Under the pieces are notes generated by a model that saw nothing but the letters and a program-made list of their open reading frames with translations, was not told where the DNA came from and ran no database searches. The translations under genes and the position numbers were made by a program. Below are positions 1 to 8,484 of a stretch of 39,516 nucleotides of DNA, piece after piece; position 1 is the stretch's first letter; each line of letters starts with the position of its first letter. The stretch lies in contig QMOV01000010.1 in assembly GCA_003650305.1 (NCBI GenBank), positions 1 through 39,516 of the forward strand, in the 5' to 3' direction. The DNA is from Bacteroidota bacterium. Lineage in GTDB: Bacteria > Bacteroidota > Bacteroidia > Flavobacteriales > Flavobacteriaceae.

Positions 1-420
1 CAGTAATTGGTAAGCATCAACTTTAGCCCATCTTGCTATATTATTAATTAATGTAGAAGAAGAACCTAATCCCCAAAACGGTGGAAAATCTAATTTAGTA
101 GTTACTTTGTAACCAAATTCCTGATTTAAAAAATTTGGATTTAGTTGTTTTACTGCACGTAAAATTTGTACTATTCTTTTGGAAACTTTATTGTCATCCT
201 GAACTTGATTCAGGATCTCATTGTTTTGTAACAAAAATGCACCTTCAAACCAAATATCACCTTCATGGTTTATACTCTTCCAAATTAGTTTTGGTTCACC
301 AATGATTTCAATTGTTAAGGATTGCCCAAATTGAGTTGGTACAGCAAGTGCTAAAGCACCATCGAGTACCAGATATTCTCCTGTAAGTAATAATTTTCCG
401 TTGCTAAAAAACCCTTGCAT
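1..420 (-). CDS. GHMP kinase of the mevalonate pathway, N-terminal part (cut by window edge)
   Basis: The first 140 codons read from ATG at 420 and remain open to base 1, so the C-terminus lies outside. The protein begins MQGFFSNGKLLLTGEYLVLDG, as GHMP small-molecule kinases do, and carries the glycine-rich ATP loop PPFWGLGSSSTL at residues 113-124. It begins 3 bases after the HMG-CoA reductase stop codon, so the two are co-transcribed and it is probably the mevalonate-type or phosphomevalonate kinase of the same pathway (inference). Family and orientation are clear; which of the GHMP kinases it is cannot be decided from this part. Oddity: codons for residues 67-78 (NNEILNQVQDDN) come from a palindromic repeat that lies in frame inside the gene (see 196-216). 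Confidence 0.85.
   Translation of the reverse strand, partial: MQGFFSNGKLLLTGEYLVLDGALALAVPTQFGQSLTIEIIGEPKLIWKSINHEGDIWFEGAFLLQNNEILNQVQDDNKVSKRIVQILRAVKQLNPNFLNQEFGYKVTTKLDFPPFWGLGSSSTLINNIARWAKVDAYQLL
196..216. repeat. Short palindromic repeat inserted in frame in the GHMP kinase gene
   Basis: Perfect 8-base inverted arms (ATCCTGAA at 196-203 and TTCAGGAT at 209-216) around a 5-base loop, embedded in the phrase TCATCCTGAACTTGATTCAG. From memory, this phrase is a dispersed intergenic repeat in Bacteroidota genomes; only one copy was seen in this window. Here it is read through in frame and encodes part of NEILNQVQDD, between the first beta strands and the ATP loop of the kinase. Confidence 0.7.
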
Positions 421-423
421 TCT

Positions 424-1752
424 TTAATTGTTATTGGTCAATCGTAATTTTTCTAACGCTTCAACAACAGCATTATGCGTAGCAGCATTGGTTTTAAAAT
501 GCTCAATCAAAGTTGTTTTTTCATTATCGTTTGCTTCAAACTGATTTAAAATATTAAGCAAATGCATTTTCATATGTCCTTGCTGTATTCCTGTAGTTAT
601 GAGTGAACGTAAGGCAGCAAAATTTTGAGCAAGTCCAGCAACAGCAACAATTTGCATGAGCTCTTTTGCATTAGGACTGCCAAGCATTTCCAGAGCTAGT
701 TTTACTAAAGGATGCAAGTTAGTAAGTCCGCCAACGGTTCCCAATGCTAAAGGGATTTCCATCCAAAATGTAAAGATATCATTATCAATTTTGGCATGAG
801 TTAAACTAGAGTATTTCCCATTTTGGGATGCATAGGCATGTGCTCCAGCTTCAATAGCTCTAAAATCGTTTCCTGTGGCTAAAACCACAGCATCAACACC
901 ATTCATTATGCCTTTGTTATGTGTTACTGCCCGATATGGTTCAACTTCGGCAATATTTACAGCTTGTATAAATTTAGCAGCAAATTCTTCTGGAGAAATT
1001 CCTTTGTCTTCATTTAAATCTTCCACCTTACAACTTACTTCTGCTTTAACTAAACAATCCGGAACATAGTTGGAGAGAATACTCATTATAATTTTAATGT
1101 CTTTCTCTACATTTGTAAATTGTTCAAATTTAAGGGCTTCATGTTTAAATGTTTCGGCAAATTGCTCGAGACAGGAGTTTATGAAATTGGCGCCCATAGC
1201 ATCCAATGTTTCAAAAATAGCATGAAGCTGATAATACTCTTTTAGATCATTAGTTTTATCTTTTAATTCAATATCAATAATACCACCACCACGTTGTTCC
1301 ATATTTTTGGTGATGGGTTTAACAGCGTTGATAAGTCGAGGTTTTATAAAATTGAAATATGCCTTTAAGGTCTCAAAATCACCTTGATATATAAAATGAA
1401 CTTGTCCAACTTTTGTGGTAGAAATGACTGTGGCTTTAAATCCACCACGATCTAACCAAAATTTTGAAGCTTTACTTGCTGCAGCAATAACAGAGCTTTC
1501 CTCAATCGCCATTGGAATAGTGTATAGCTTACCATTGATTAAAAAATTTGGAGCAATACCAAAGGGCAGATAGTAATTGGTTATGGTGTTTTCTATAAAT
1601 TCGTCATGAAGCTGTTGAAGCTTTTCATCTGAATTCCAATACTGTTTTAATACGTTTTTTGCAATATCTTTATTAGTGAAATATGTTTCAACAACCCAAT
1701 TAATTTTTTGTGCTTTAGAAAGTTTAGAAAAACCTGATATCGATTTACTCAT
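424..1752 (-). CDS. mvaA: Hydroxymethylglutaryl-CoA reductase, class II
   Basis: 442 residues, the usual length of class II (bacterial) HMG-CoA reductase, which converts HMG-CoA to mevalonate with NAD(P)H in the cytoplasm. Catalytic residues are visible: Glu84 in MAIEESSVIAAAS, Lys280 in RAVTHNKGIMNG, Asp296 in VLATGNDFRA and His393 in QQGHMKMH; the dinucleotide loop DAMGAN is at about 184-189. The next gene downstream is a GHMP kinase 3 bases away, so the context is biosynthetic (mevalonate to isoprenoids) despite the frequent label 'degradative'. ATG at 1752 fits the family N-terminus. A TATCTTTG -7 box lies 22 bases upstream. No truncation or missing key residue. Confidence 0.96.
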   Translation of the reverse strand: MSKSISGFSKLSKAQKINWVVETYFTNKDIAKNVLKQYWNSDEKLQQLHDEFIENTITNYYLPFGIAPNFLINGKLYTIPMAIEESSVIAAASKASKFWLDRGGFKATVISTTKVGQVHFIYQGDFETLKAYFNFIKPRLINAVKPITKNMEQRGGGIIDIELKDKTNDLKEYYQLHAIFETLDAMGANFINSCLEQFAETFKHEALKFEQFTNVEKDIKIIMSILSNYVPDCLVKAEVSCKVEDLNEDKGISPEEFAAKFIQAVNIAEVEPYRAVTHNKGIMNGVDAVVLATGNDFRAIEAGAHAYASQNGKYSSLTHAKIDNDIFTFWMEIPLALGTVGGLTNLHPLVKLALEMLGSPNAKELMQIVAVAGLAQNFAALRSLITTGIQQGHMKMHLLNILNQFEANDNEKTTLIEHFKTNAATHNAVVEALEKLRLTNNN

Positions 1753-1774
1753 AATTTTTGTAATAAACGAATAG

Positions 1775-1782
1775 CAAAGATA
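1775..1782 (-). promoter_or_regulatory. Putative -7 box of the HMG-CoA reductase operon
   Basis: TATCTTTG on the minus strand matches the Bacteroidota consensus TAnnTTTG exactly and sits 22 bases before the ATG at 1752. No clear TTG element was found at the expected -33 position, so the call rests on the -7 box and its location. Confidence 0.5.
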
Positions 1783-1919
1783 CTATTCTGGTGCTTTTAA
1801 TTAAATATTACACTTTCTAAATGTTAAATTCGTGTGTTTTTCACAGTATTTTTTGGGTATTGAACAAAAAGGGTTGTGTTAGTCAATGTGTTTCTTTAAA
1901 TTGCAACAACATTAAATAG

Positions 1920-1961
1920 AACTTATTATAGCATAACTCATATAATAAGTTCGTTTTTTAT
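1920..1961 (+). promoter_or_regulatory. 11-bp inverted repeat with T tract in the leader of the POT operon
   Basis: Two perfect 11-base arms (AACTTATTATA at 1920-1930, TATAATAAGTT at 1941-1951) flank a 10-base loop and are followed by CGTTTTTTATT. The form is that of a weak intrinsic terminator on the plus strand, yet it lies between divergent genes, about 85 bases before the first POT start, where no upstream plus-strand gene ends. It could be an attenuator in a long leader, the end of a small RNA, or an operator. The rest of 1753-2045 holds the HMG-CoA reductase promoter and nothing else I recognise. Confidence 0.4.
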
Positions 1962-2045
1962 TTATACAAATGATTATAAAACATATTTCGTTTTTCTTCT
2001 TTTTCACAGTTATCAAACTAACTTTTACTAACTAATAATAAATTT

Positions 2046-3434
2046 ATGACAAATTCGGCTACATTGAAACAAAAAGAATTATTTGGACATCCAATAGGAT
2101 TATTCATTCTATTTTTTACCGAAATGTGGGAACGTTTTTCTTATTATGGTATGAGAGCCATTTTAGTACTATACTTGGTTGGTCTTACTACAGATTCTAA
2201 CGCTGGTTTGGGCTGGTCTAATGGAGACGCTTTAGCATTGTATGGATGGTACACTATGATGGTATATGTTATGTCAATTCCTGGAGGGATAATTGCAGAT
2301 AAACTATTGGGTCAGAAAAAGTCAGTATTATATGGAGGGATTTTACTAGTATTAGGGCATAGTATTTTAGCTGTAGAAACGATGTGGGCATTTTACTCAG
2401 GATTGGTTTTAATAGTTTGTGGTGTTGGTATGCTGAAACCAAACATTTCTACCATGGTTGGAGGATTGTATAAGAAAGGAGATATACGCAGAGACAAAGG
2501 ATTTACCATTTTTTATATAGGGATAAATCTTGGGGCATTTTTATCCAGTATAATAGTTGGATATGTTGGTGAAGTTTATGGCTGGCATTATGGATTTGGA
2601 CTAGCTGGAATTGGAATGTTGCTTGGGTTAATTCAATACCTTTATGGGCAAAAACATTTAGCTCATGTGGGTAATTTTTTAGGTGCTTCCAAAAATGAAG
2701 AGGAGAAAGCATTATTGAAAAAACCACTAACAAAAATTGAAAAAGATAGAATTGCAGTATTGCTAATTTCATTTTTATTAGTAATAGTTTTTTGGGGAGC
2801 ATTCGAACAAGCAGGAGGGTTAATGAATATTTATACTAAATATAAAACCAATAGAATGTTTATGGGTTGGGAAGTTCCAGCTACATGGTTTCAATCTTTA
2901 AATGCCTTTTTTATAGTTATATTTGGAACATTTGTTGCTGGTTATTGGGCTAAAAGAAAATTGAATAATAAACTTTCTACTTCATTATTCAAAATGATTT
3001 TGGGGTTAATAATTATGGGTGCTGGATTCTTTTTTATGACTGGAGCTACAGCGCAATTTGAATCTACAGGAACTTCAGCAATGTATTGGTTGGTCTTAGC
3101 TTATTTGTTTCATACAATTGGCGAATTATGTCTTTCTCCAGTAGCACTATCATTTATTACAAAATTATCTCCTGTTAAATATGCCTCAATTATGATGGGA
3201 GTCTATTTTGCAATGACAGGATTTGGAAGTAAACTAGCTGGTTTGTTAGGAGAGTGGTCTGAAAGCCTAGGAGAATATATGATTTTCACAGGAATTGCAG
3301 TATTTTGTGTTGTTTTAGGTCTTTTAGTATTAACCATAAGGAAAAAACTAGAAGTTTTTACACATGGAGTAGAAGATGATGAAGTTGAAATGCATTATGA
3401 CGAAGCAGAAGGTTTTGAACTGGCAGATAATTAA
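2046..3434 (+). CDS. Proton-coupled oligopeptide transporter (POT/PTR family), first copy
   Basis: 462-residue polytopic inner-membrane protein of the POT branch of the major facilitator superfamily, which imports di- and tripeptides with protons. The N-terminal proton-coupling signature ExxERFxYY is at residues 26-34 (EMWERFSYYGMRA), the PTR signature FYIGINLGAFLS at about 155-166, and the C-terminal half has FHTIGELCLSPVALSF. It lacks the extra central membrane pair seen in the neighbouring 581-residue paralogue, so it is probably the 12-helix form. A short acidic tail (DDEVEMHYDEAEGFE) follows the last helix. Substrate is inferred from family only. Confidence 0.93.
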   Translation: MTNSATLKQKELFGHPIGLFILFFTEMWERFSYYGMRAILVLYLVGLTTDSNAGLGWSNGDALALYGWYTMMVYVMSIPGGIIADKLLGQKKSVLYGGILLVLGHSILAVETMWAFYSGLVLIVCGVGMLKPNISTMVGGLYKKGDIRRDKGFTIFYIGINLGAFLSSIIVGYVGEVYGWHYGFGLAGIGMLLGLIQYLYGQKHLAHVGNFLGASKNEEEKALLKKPLTKIEKDRIAVLLISFLLVIVFWGAFEQAGGLMNIYTKYKTNRMFMGWEVPATWFQSLNAFFIVIFGTFVAGYWAKRKLNNKLSTSLFKMILGLIIMGAGFFFMTGATAQFESTGTSAMYWLVLAYLFHTIGELCLSPVALSFITKLSPVKYASIMMGVYFAMTGFGSKLAGLLGEWSESLGEYMIFTGIAVFCVVLGLLVLTIRKKLEVFTHGVEDDEVEMHYDEAEGFELADN

Positions 3435-3447
3435 CAAATAACAACTA

Positions 3448-3487
3448 AACCTCACAGATTTTTAAAAATCTGTGAGGTTTTCTTTTA
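3448..3487 (+). terminator. Intrinsic terminator between the two POT genes
   Basis: Perfect 32-base palindrome: the 16-base arm AACCTCACAGATTTTT at 3448-3463 is followed directly by its complement at 3464-3479 and then by TTTCTTTTA. It starts 13 bases after the stop of the first transporter and ends 21 bases before the ATG of the second. Confidence 0.85.
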
Positions 3488-3508
3488 TAAATATTCAATA
3501 TATTTTTT

Positions 3509-5254
3509 ATGAATACAGATGTAGAAAATCTTTTTAAAGACAAAGTATTAGGACATCCAGCAGGATTGTTTGTCTTATTCTTTACCGAAATGTGGGAACG
3601 TTTTTCCTATTACGGAATGCGTGCAATATTAGTTATTTTCTTAACTGCAGCTATTACTGGCGAAAATCCTGGTTGGGCTTGGTCAAGAGAAAATGCGTTA
3701 TCCTTATTAGGAACCTATGCACTATTGGTTTATTTAACACCTATTTTAGGAGGCTATATAGCTGATAAAAAAATTGGCTATCGAATGGCAGTTGTAATTG
3801 GAGCATTGTTAATGACTTTAGGTCATGCGTCAATGGCTCTGGAAACTCCAACGTTTTTATATATTGGGATTAGTTTTCTTATTCTAGGGAATGGTTTTTT
3901 TAAGCCAAATATGACTTCTATTATATCTCAAATGTATGAAGGACACGACGACAAAAAAGATGGAGCATATACCATTTTTTATATGGGCGTTAATGCTGGA
4001 GCGTTTTTAGGAATAATGCTTTGTGGTTATCTGGGCGAAAAAGTAGGTTGGAGTTTTGGTTTTGGTTTAGCTGGGGTTTTTATGTTTTTAGGAATGCTGC
4101 AGTTTTGGTTTGCAAAGCCAATATTTGGAGAGATTGGAGATAAACCTAAAGCGAAAACTGATGAAGAAATAATTATACCTAAAGGCGATAAATTAAATCC
4201 ATTTACTAAGTTAGATAAAATACTCATAGTTGTATTTACTATACTCTCAGTTGTTTGGATTCTTAACGACCCTTTGTCTAAAATTGGTAATACAAATCTT
4301 TTAGATTTTAATGCCTTTGGATTAACAGGCAGTACATTTACTATTATTGTAGCAGTTTTTTCATTTTTATTTTTATTGGTATCAAGAATTATAAGATATG
4401 CACCAGTTATTAGAGATAAAATGATAGCTGTGTCTATTTTTGCGTTTTTTACTATTTTCTTTTGGGCTTCTTTTGAACAAGCTGCAGGATCGTTAGCCAT
4501 TTTTGCTATGGATTATACTGCTAGAAGTTTAACAGGGAATTCAGCTCTTATCTTTAAAATAATAGATACAGTTGTTACTATTGTTCCGTTAGTAATTATT
4601 TCATGGGTTTTATATAGTCTGTTTATAAAAACAATTAAAAAAATAACATTATCTAATGTAATTTTAGGATTTAGCTTTGTGTTAATCTGGATTATCGTTG
4701 TTTATAAATTAAACAGAGAATTTTCTAACCAAGACACAGAAGTACCAGCAACATGGTTTGCAATTTTAAATTCCTTATTTATTATTATGTTCGCACCTTT
4801 GTTTTCAAGATGGTGGGAAAGTAAATACAATCCAAGCGCAGCATTTAAATATGCTTTTGGTTTAATTCTTTTAGGATTAGGTTTTGCATTTTTAGTTTAT
4901 GGTTCGTCAAGTATAGAACAAGGAGCAAGAGTAGCACAAGTGAGTATGATTTGGTTAATCATGGCATATTTGTTCCACACTCTTGGAGAATTATGTTTGT
5001 CACCTCTTGGATTATCTTACCTGAGTAAGTTAGTTCCTGCAAGAATGATTGCTATGATGTTTGGTATTTGGTATATAGCTATTGCTATTGGAAATAAAAC
5101 CGCACATTCTTTAGGAGGAATGATTGATGATATTACAACAAATTATTCGATGTCAACTTTTTTCTTAATATTTACGATTATCCCAATTGGAATTGGAGTA
5201 TTAGCAATACTATTAAATCCAGTGCTTAAGAAACTCATGCATGGAGTCCGATAA
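3509..5254 (+). CDS. Proton-coupled oligopeptide transporter (POT/PTR family), second copy
   Basis: 581-residue paralogue of the preceding gene. ExxERFxYY is at residues 27-35, the FYMGVNAGAFLG signature at about 154-165, and FHTLGELCLSPLGLSYL near the C-terminus. It is about 120 residues longer than its neighbour; most of the extra length lies between roughly residues 215 and 430 as additional hydrophobic segments, consistent with the 14-helix bacterial POT form. Likely role is peptide import, perhaps with different substrate size (inference). Separated from the first copy by a strong terminator, so it may be transcribed only by read-through or from its own promoter in the 21 bases after the stem; no clear -7 box is visible there. 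Confidence 0.93.
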   Translation: MNTDVENLFKDKVLGHPAGLFVLFFTEMWERFSYYGMRAILVIFLTAAITGENPGWAWSRENALSLLGTYALLVYLTPILGGYIADKKIGYRMAVVIGALLMTLGHASMALETPTFLYIGISFLILGNGFFKPNMTSIISQMYEGHDDKKDGAYTIFYMGVNAGAFLGIMLCGYLGEKVGWSFGFGLAGVFMFLGMLQFWFAKPIFGEIGDKPKAKTDEEIIIPKGDKLNPFTKLDKILIVVFTILSVVWILNDPLSKIGNTNLLDFNAFGLTGSTFTIIVAVFSFLFLLVSRIIRYAPVIRDKMIAVSIFAFFTIFFWASFEQAAGSLAIFAMDYTARSLTGNSALIFKIIDTVVTIVPLVIISWVLYSLFIKTIKKITLSNVILGFSFVLIWIIVVYKLNREFSNQDTEVPATWFAILNSLFIIMFAPLFSRWWESKYNPSAAFKYAFGLILLGLGFAFLVYGSSSIEQGARVAQVSMIWLIMAYLFHTLGELCLSPLGLSYLSKLVPARMIAMMFGIWYIAIAIGNKTAHSLGGMIDDITTNYSMSTFFLIFTIIPIGIGVLAILLNPVLKKLMHGVR

Positions 5255-5279
5255 TCGAGTTAATAGTTAAAACAAACCC

Positions 5280-5307
5280 AAAATGCTCCTATGTTGGAGC
5301 ATTTTTT
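5280..5307 (+). terminator. Intrinsic terminator after the second POT gene
   Basis: Arms AAAATGCTCC (5280-5289) and GGAGCATTTT (5296-5305) with a 6-base loop and a following T run, 26 bases after the stop codon. Confidence 0.85.
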
Positions 5308-5341
5308 GTAAGTTCGGAACGAATTTTGCAACAATAGATAT

Positions 5342-5890
5342 ATGAAAAAATTCGGAATAATAATAACGTTAATTGTATTAGCTTCAGTTAATGTTACTGC
5401 TCAAACAATTAATTGGGTTACACTTGAAGAAGCTGTTGAACTTCAACAGAAAAACCCAAAAAAGATTATGATGGATGCTTATACTAATTGGTGCGGACCT
5501 TGCAAATTGTTAGATAAAAGAACGTTTCAAAATAAAGACGTAGCAGATTATGTAAATGAACATTATTATGCTGTAAAGTTTAATGCTGAAGGAAATGATG
5601 AAATTACATTTAATGAGAGAACATTTACAAATCCTAATTACGATCCTGCAAAAGCTAACAAACGTAATTCACAACATCAATTAGCTAGTTATTTTAGAAT
5701 TAGATCGTACCCAACTATTGTGTTTTTAGGCGAAAATCGAGAGCTTATTACGGCAGTTATTGGTTTTAAAACACCACAGCAATTAGAGTTGTATTTAAAG
5801 ATGTTTAAAGAAGACGATCATAAAAGTCTATCAACCCAAGAGGAGTTTGACGAATATTATACTGCGTTTAAACCAGAGTTCCAACAATAA
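5342..5890 (+). CDS. Exported thioredoxin-fold protein
   Basis: 182 residues. A cleavable signal peptide spans about 1-20, ending VNVTAQ. The redox motif WCGPCK has Cys51 and Cys54, and the cis-proline loop is SYPTIVFLG (Pro124), so a complete thioredoxin active site acts outside the cytoplasm. Between motif and cis-proline there is an insert of about 25-30 residues (85-115, rich in Asn and charged residues) compared with minimal thioredoxin, as in the thioredoxin_7/DUF255-like group. Probably a periplasmic thiol reductase or disulfide exchange protein; partner unknown. It is preceded by its own terminator-bounded gap and runs convergently into comEC, with 5 bases between the stops. Confidence 0.88.
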   Translation: MKKFGIIITLIVLASVNVTAQTINWVTLEEAVELQQKNPKKIMMDAYTNWCGPCKLLDKRTFQNKDVADYVNEHYYAVKFNAEGNDEITFNERTFTNPNYDPAKANKRNSQHQLASYFRIRSYPTIVFLGENRELITAVIGFKTPQQLELYLKMFKEDDHKSLSTQEEFDEYYTAFKPEFQQ

Positions 5891-5895
5891 AATAT

Positions 5896-7935
5896 TTAAT
5901 AACGATATACATAAGCTCCCTTTTTACCAGTTTGGTGAAAAGGGATTTTTTGTGCTTCACAAGTTTTAAACCAACGTTCTTGGTAGCTTTTAAAATTACT
6001 ACCATCGCTTATAATCAATTCTGGTTGTAATGTGTTTATTAATCGTCTTAAATTAATCTTTGGCGAGTTTCGTAATAATACAATATCGGCTTTAAACGAT
6101 TTTACATTATAAATTCCTAAACTATCTACGACCAAAAGATTTTTATTATTAAGCATATAGACAGATTGTAAACTATCTATAATAGTTTCAGTTATATGTT
6201 CGCCAATTTTAAAATTTGTAATACTGCTATTATTTTCTGCTGAAACTTTATCTAAATTATGATGTAAAAGGAGTTGGTTTTTTTGCTTCATCCCGATAAT
6301 ACTATGTCTACTTTTATGAAACACAATGAATTTAGTTGTTGATGCTTGATGTTTGTTATATATAAACGCACTTTGAATACATACAATCGAAATTAAAAAA
6401 AACAGTACACTTATATAATTTCGTTTTTTATAAAGATTCACAATAGAGACAATGAAGATATATGAAACAATAACTTCAATTATTCCGAATGAAATATTTT
6501 TGAATAAAAATTGCTCTTGTTGCGAAATCCAGCTCACAAAATCATTCATCAGGCTGATAATGCTTCCGTAGAGATTAGCTAAAATTGATGGAAGCATATT
6601 TACCAATGCCAGAGTAATTATAAAAATCCCGAAACCTAAAATAAACCCTAAAAAAGGAATTATAACCAAATTCGAAATAAAAAATAAACCTGGAAACTGA
6701 TGAAAATAATATAAGCTAACTGGAATTACACCAAATTGAGCAGCGAGAGTTACTGTAAAAATTTGCCAAAAATAATCAATGATTTTAAGTTTTGGTTTCC
6801 AAAGTTTATAAAGCATAGGTTGAATGGTAACAATAGCGAAAACAGCTAAATAGCTTAATTGAAAACCTACATCTAATAAAAACAAAGGTTTAAAAAGCAG
6901 TATAACAAACATCGAAATTGCCAACGTATTAAAAATGTTTGTAGGCCGTTTTAAGTTTATGCCAACAGCAACAATGCTGAACATTGTAACAGCTCTTGTG
7001 ACCGAAGCCGATAATCCTGCGATTATGGCAAAGCTCCAAAGAAGAACTACAATTAGTAAAATTTTAATGGTCTTCCCATGCTTTATTCTTTCAATTGGCT
7101 TAAACATAAAATTTAATAAAAGCAGTATAATACCAACATGAAGTCCCGAAACTGCTAATATATGAATCACTCCAGCTTGTGAATAACTGTCGTAAATGTC
7201 TTTTGAAATATCTTGTCGCTGCCCAAGCAATAAAGCATTAATTATAGCAAGTTCATCTTCTTTAAAATTCGATTGTTTCAGCTTTTTATTTATGCGTTCT
7301 CGTAGTTTAGCAGCATAACCAAAAAGCGTATGCTTTTGAGTGCTGATTAATAAAAATTCAGCATTGGTAATATATAATTGATTGTAAATATGTTTCTTCT
7401 GCAAATAATTTTTATAATCAAATTGATGTGGATTTAGTGGTGCATTTACTTCCTGAAAGTAAGACCTTGCTATTAAAATATCATCTACTTTTAAGATAGC
7501 TTTAGTAGAATCTTTTTCAACATTAAGTAAGGACTTTCCTGAAACAGATTCATTGTTGATTTTAAGAATATCTATAACATATTTGTTGTTATACAGACTG
7601 GGTTTTAAAATTTCCCTTATTCTAAAATTATTAGAATAAACAGTATCACTAGTTAAGATATCTTGCTTAGAATAATGATCTTTAAAATTAAGTTGGTTAT
7701 TAATATTTACGGTTAATACACCAATACTTATGGTTGATGTAAAAATTATTAATCCAATCCAAATATGTTTTTTGTAGTTCTTTTTTGAAAGAAGTATACC
7801 TAGTCCTAAAATTGTTAAAAGTGTAACACTAATCAAAAAACTAAGATGTAATTCAATATTGAAGTTATAGCCAATAATAATGCCTAAAACAAGACAAAAG
7901 GTGAGTTTAATTATGGTAAAGTTGAGCAACTTCAT
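5896..7935 (-). CDS. comEC: ComEC/Rec2-type DNA uptake membrane protein
   Basis: 679 residues. Order of parts: N-terminal membrane helices (1-80), the DUF4131/OB-like region (about 85-200, with NPHQFDYKNYLQKKHI), then the Competence core starting with ALLLGQRQDIS and the signature AVSGLHVGII at 261-270, many helices to about 520, and a C-terminal soluble domain (about 530-679). ComEC moves single-stranded DNA across the inner membrane during transformation. In many ComEC proteins the C-terminal domain is a metallo-beta-lactamase-like nuclease with HxHxDH; none of those ligands is visible here, so that domain is shortened or degenerate. Last gene of the surE-lpxB operon, 21 bases after the C40 peptidase gene. 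Confidence 0.93.
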   Translation of the reverse strand: MKLLNFTIIKLTFCLVLGIIIGYNFNIELHLSFLISVTLLTILGLGILLSKKNYKKHIWIGLIIFTSTISIGVLTVNINNQLNFKDHYSKQDILTSDTVYSNNFRIREILKPSLYNNKYVIDILKINNESVSGKSLLNVEKDSTKAILKVDDILIARSYFQEVNAPLNPHQFDYKNYLQKKHIYNQLYITNAEFLLISTQKHTLFGYAAKLRERINKKLKQSNFKEDELAIINALLLGQRQDISKDIYDSYSQAGVIHILAVSGLHVGIILLLLNFMFKPIERIKHGKTIKILLIVVLLWSFAIIAGLSASVTRAVTMFSIVAVGINLKRPTNIFNTLAISMFVILLFKPLFLLDVGFQLSYLAVFAIVTIQPMLYKLWKPKLKIIDYFWQIFTVTLAAQFGVIPVSLYYFHQFPGLFFISNLVIIPFLGFILGFGIFIITLALVNMLPSILANLYGSIISLMNDFVSWISQQEQFLFKNISFGIIEVIVSYIFIVSIVNLYKKRNYISVLFFLISIVCIQSAFIYNKHQASTTKFIVFHKSRHSIIGMKQKNQLLLHHNLDKVSAENNSSITNFKIGEHITETIIDSLQSVYMLNNKNLLVVDSLGIYNVKSFKADIVLLRNSPKINLRRLINTLQPELIISDGSNFKSYQERWFKTCEAQKIPFHQTGKKGAYVYRY

Positions 7936-7956
7936 ACATGTAAGATAATAAATATC

Positions 7957-8463
7957 TTACAACACTCGTCTTGCTTCTATAAATGCAGATTGCCAATAAG
8001 GTTCTAAAAGAGAAGAAATAATTACGCCTTTACTTGTAGTAGAATGTATAAACTCAATAAAACCTCTCTTTAAAGTTACAACTAACCCAACGTGATTAAT
8101 TCCTTTTCCTTTCTTATTTGTTTTAAAAAATAACAAATCGCCTTTTTTTACTTCGTTTAGTTTTATGTGCACACCTTTTTTTGCCATATTTCTCGATATT
8201 CGAGGCAGCACTATATGTTCAGATTTAAAGGCAACATATATCAAGCCAGAACAATCCATACCTTTATTTGTAGTGCCACCATATTTATAACGAACACCAT
8301 TGTATGTTTCAGCATTTTTTATAATGTTATTGGCAAGTTTATTAAATGATACGTTTTTAGTTGAAGATGTTTCTGCCTTTTTTGAATTATCACTTACACG
8401 TTTTGATGATTTGCATGAAGTAAAGCAGCATATTAAAAGTAAAATTAGAATAGTTTTTTGCAT
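7957..8463 (-). CDS. NlpC/P60 (C40) peptidoglycan hydrolase, lipoprotein
   Basis: 168 residues. The signal ends with lipobox FTSC (Cys17), placing the protein in a membrane facing the periplasm. The C40 domain covers about 42-165: catalytic Cys71 in GMDCSGLIY, His124 in INHVGLVV and a third polar residue His140 in EFIHST. The family (Spr/MepS-like) cleaves peptide stems of peptidoglycan. The linker at 18-40 is short and charged. It lies between lpxB and comEC with 21-base gaps on both sides; an envelope role is consistent with lpxB, and possibly with DNA passage through the wall for comEC (inference). Confidence 0.92.
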   Translation of the reverse strand: MQKTILILLLICCFTSCKSSKRVSDNSKKAETSSTKNVSFNKLANNIIKNAETYNGVRYKYGGTTNKGMDCSGLIYVAFKSEHIVLPRISRNMAKKGVHIKLNEVKKGDLLFFKTNKKGKGINHVGLVVTLKRGFIEFIHSTTSKGVIISSLLEPYWQSAFIEARRVL

Positions 8464-8484
8464 GGTTTAAAACAGGAATTTCAT

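Noticed and set aside
4027-4500. 157-codon reading frame on the minus strand inside the second POT gene
   Set aside because: It is antisense to a clear transporter, has no recognisable domain and arises from the codon use of hydrophobic helices.
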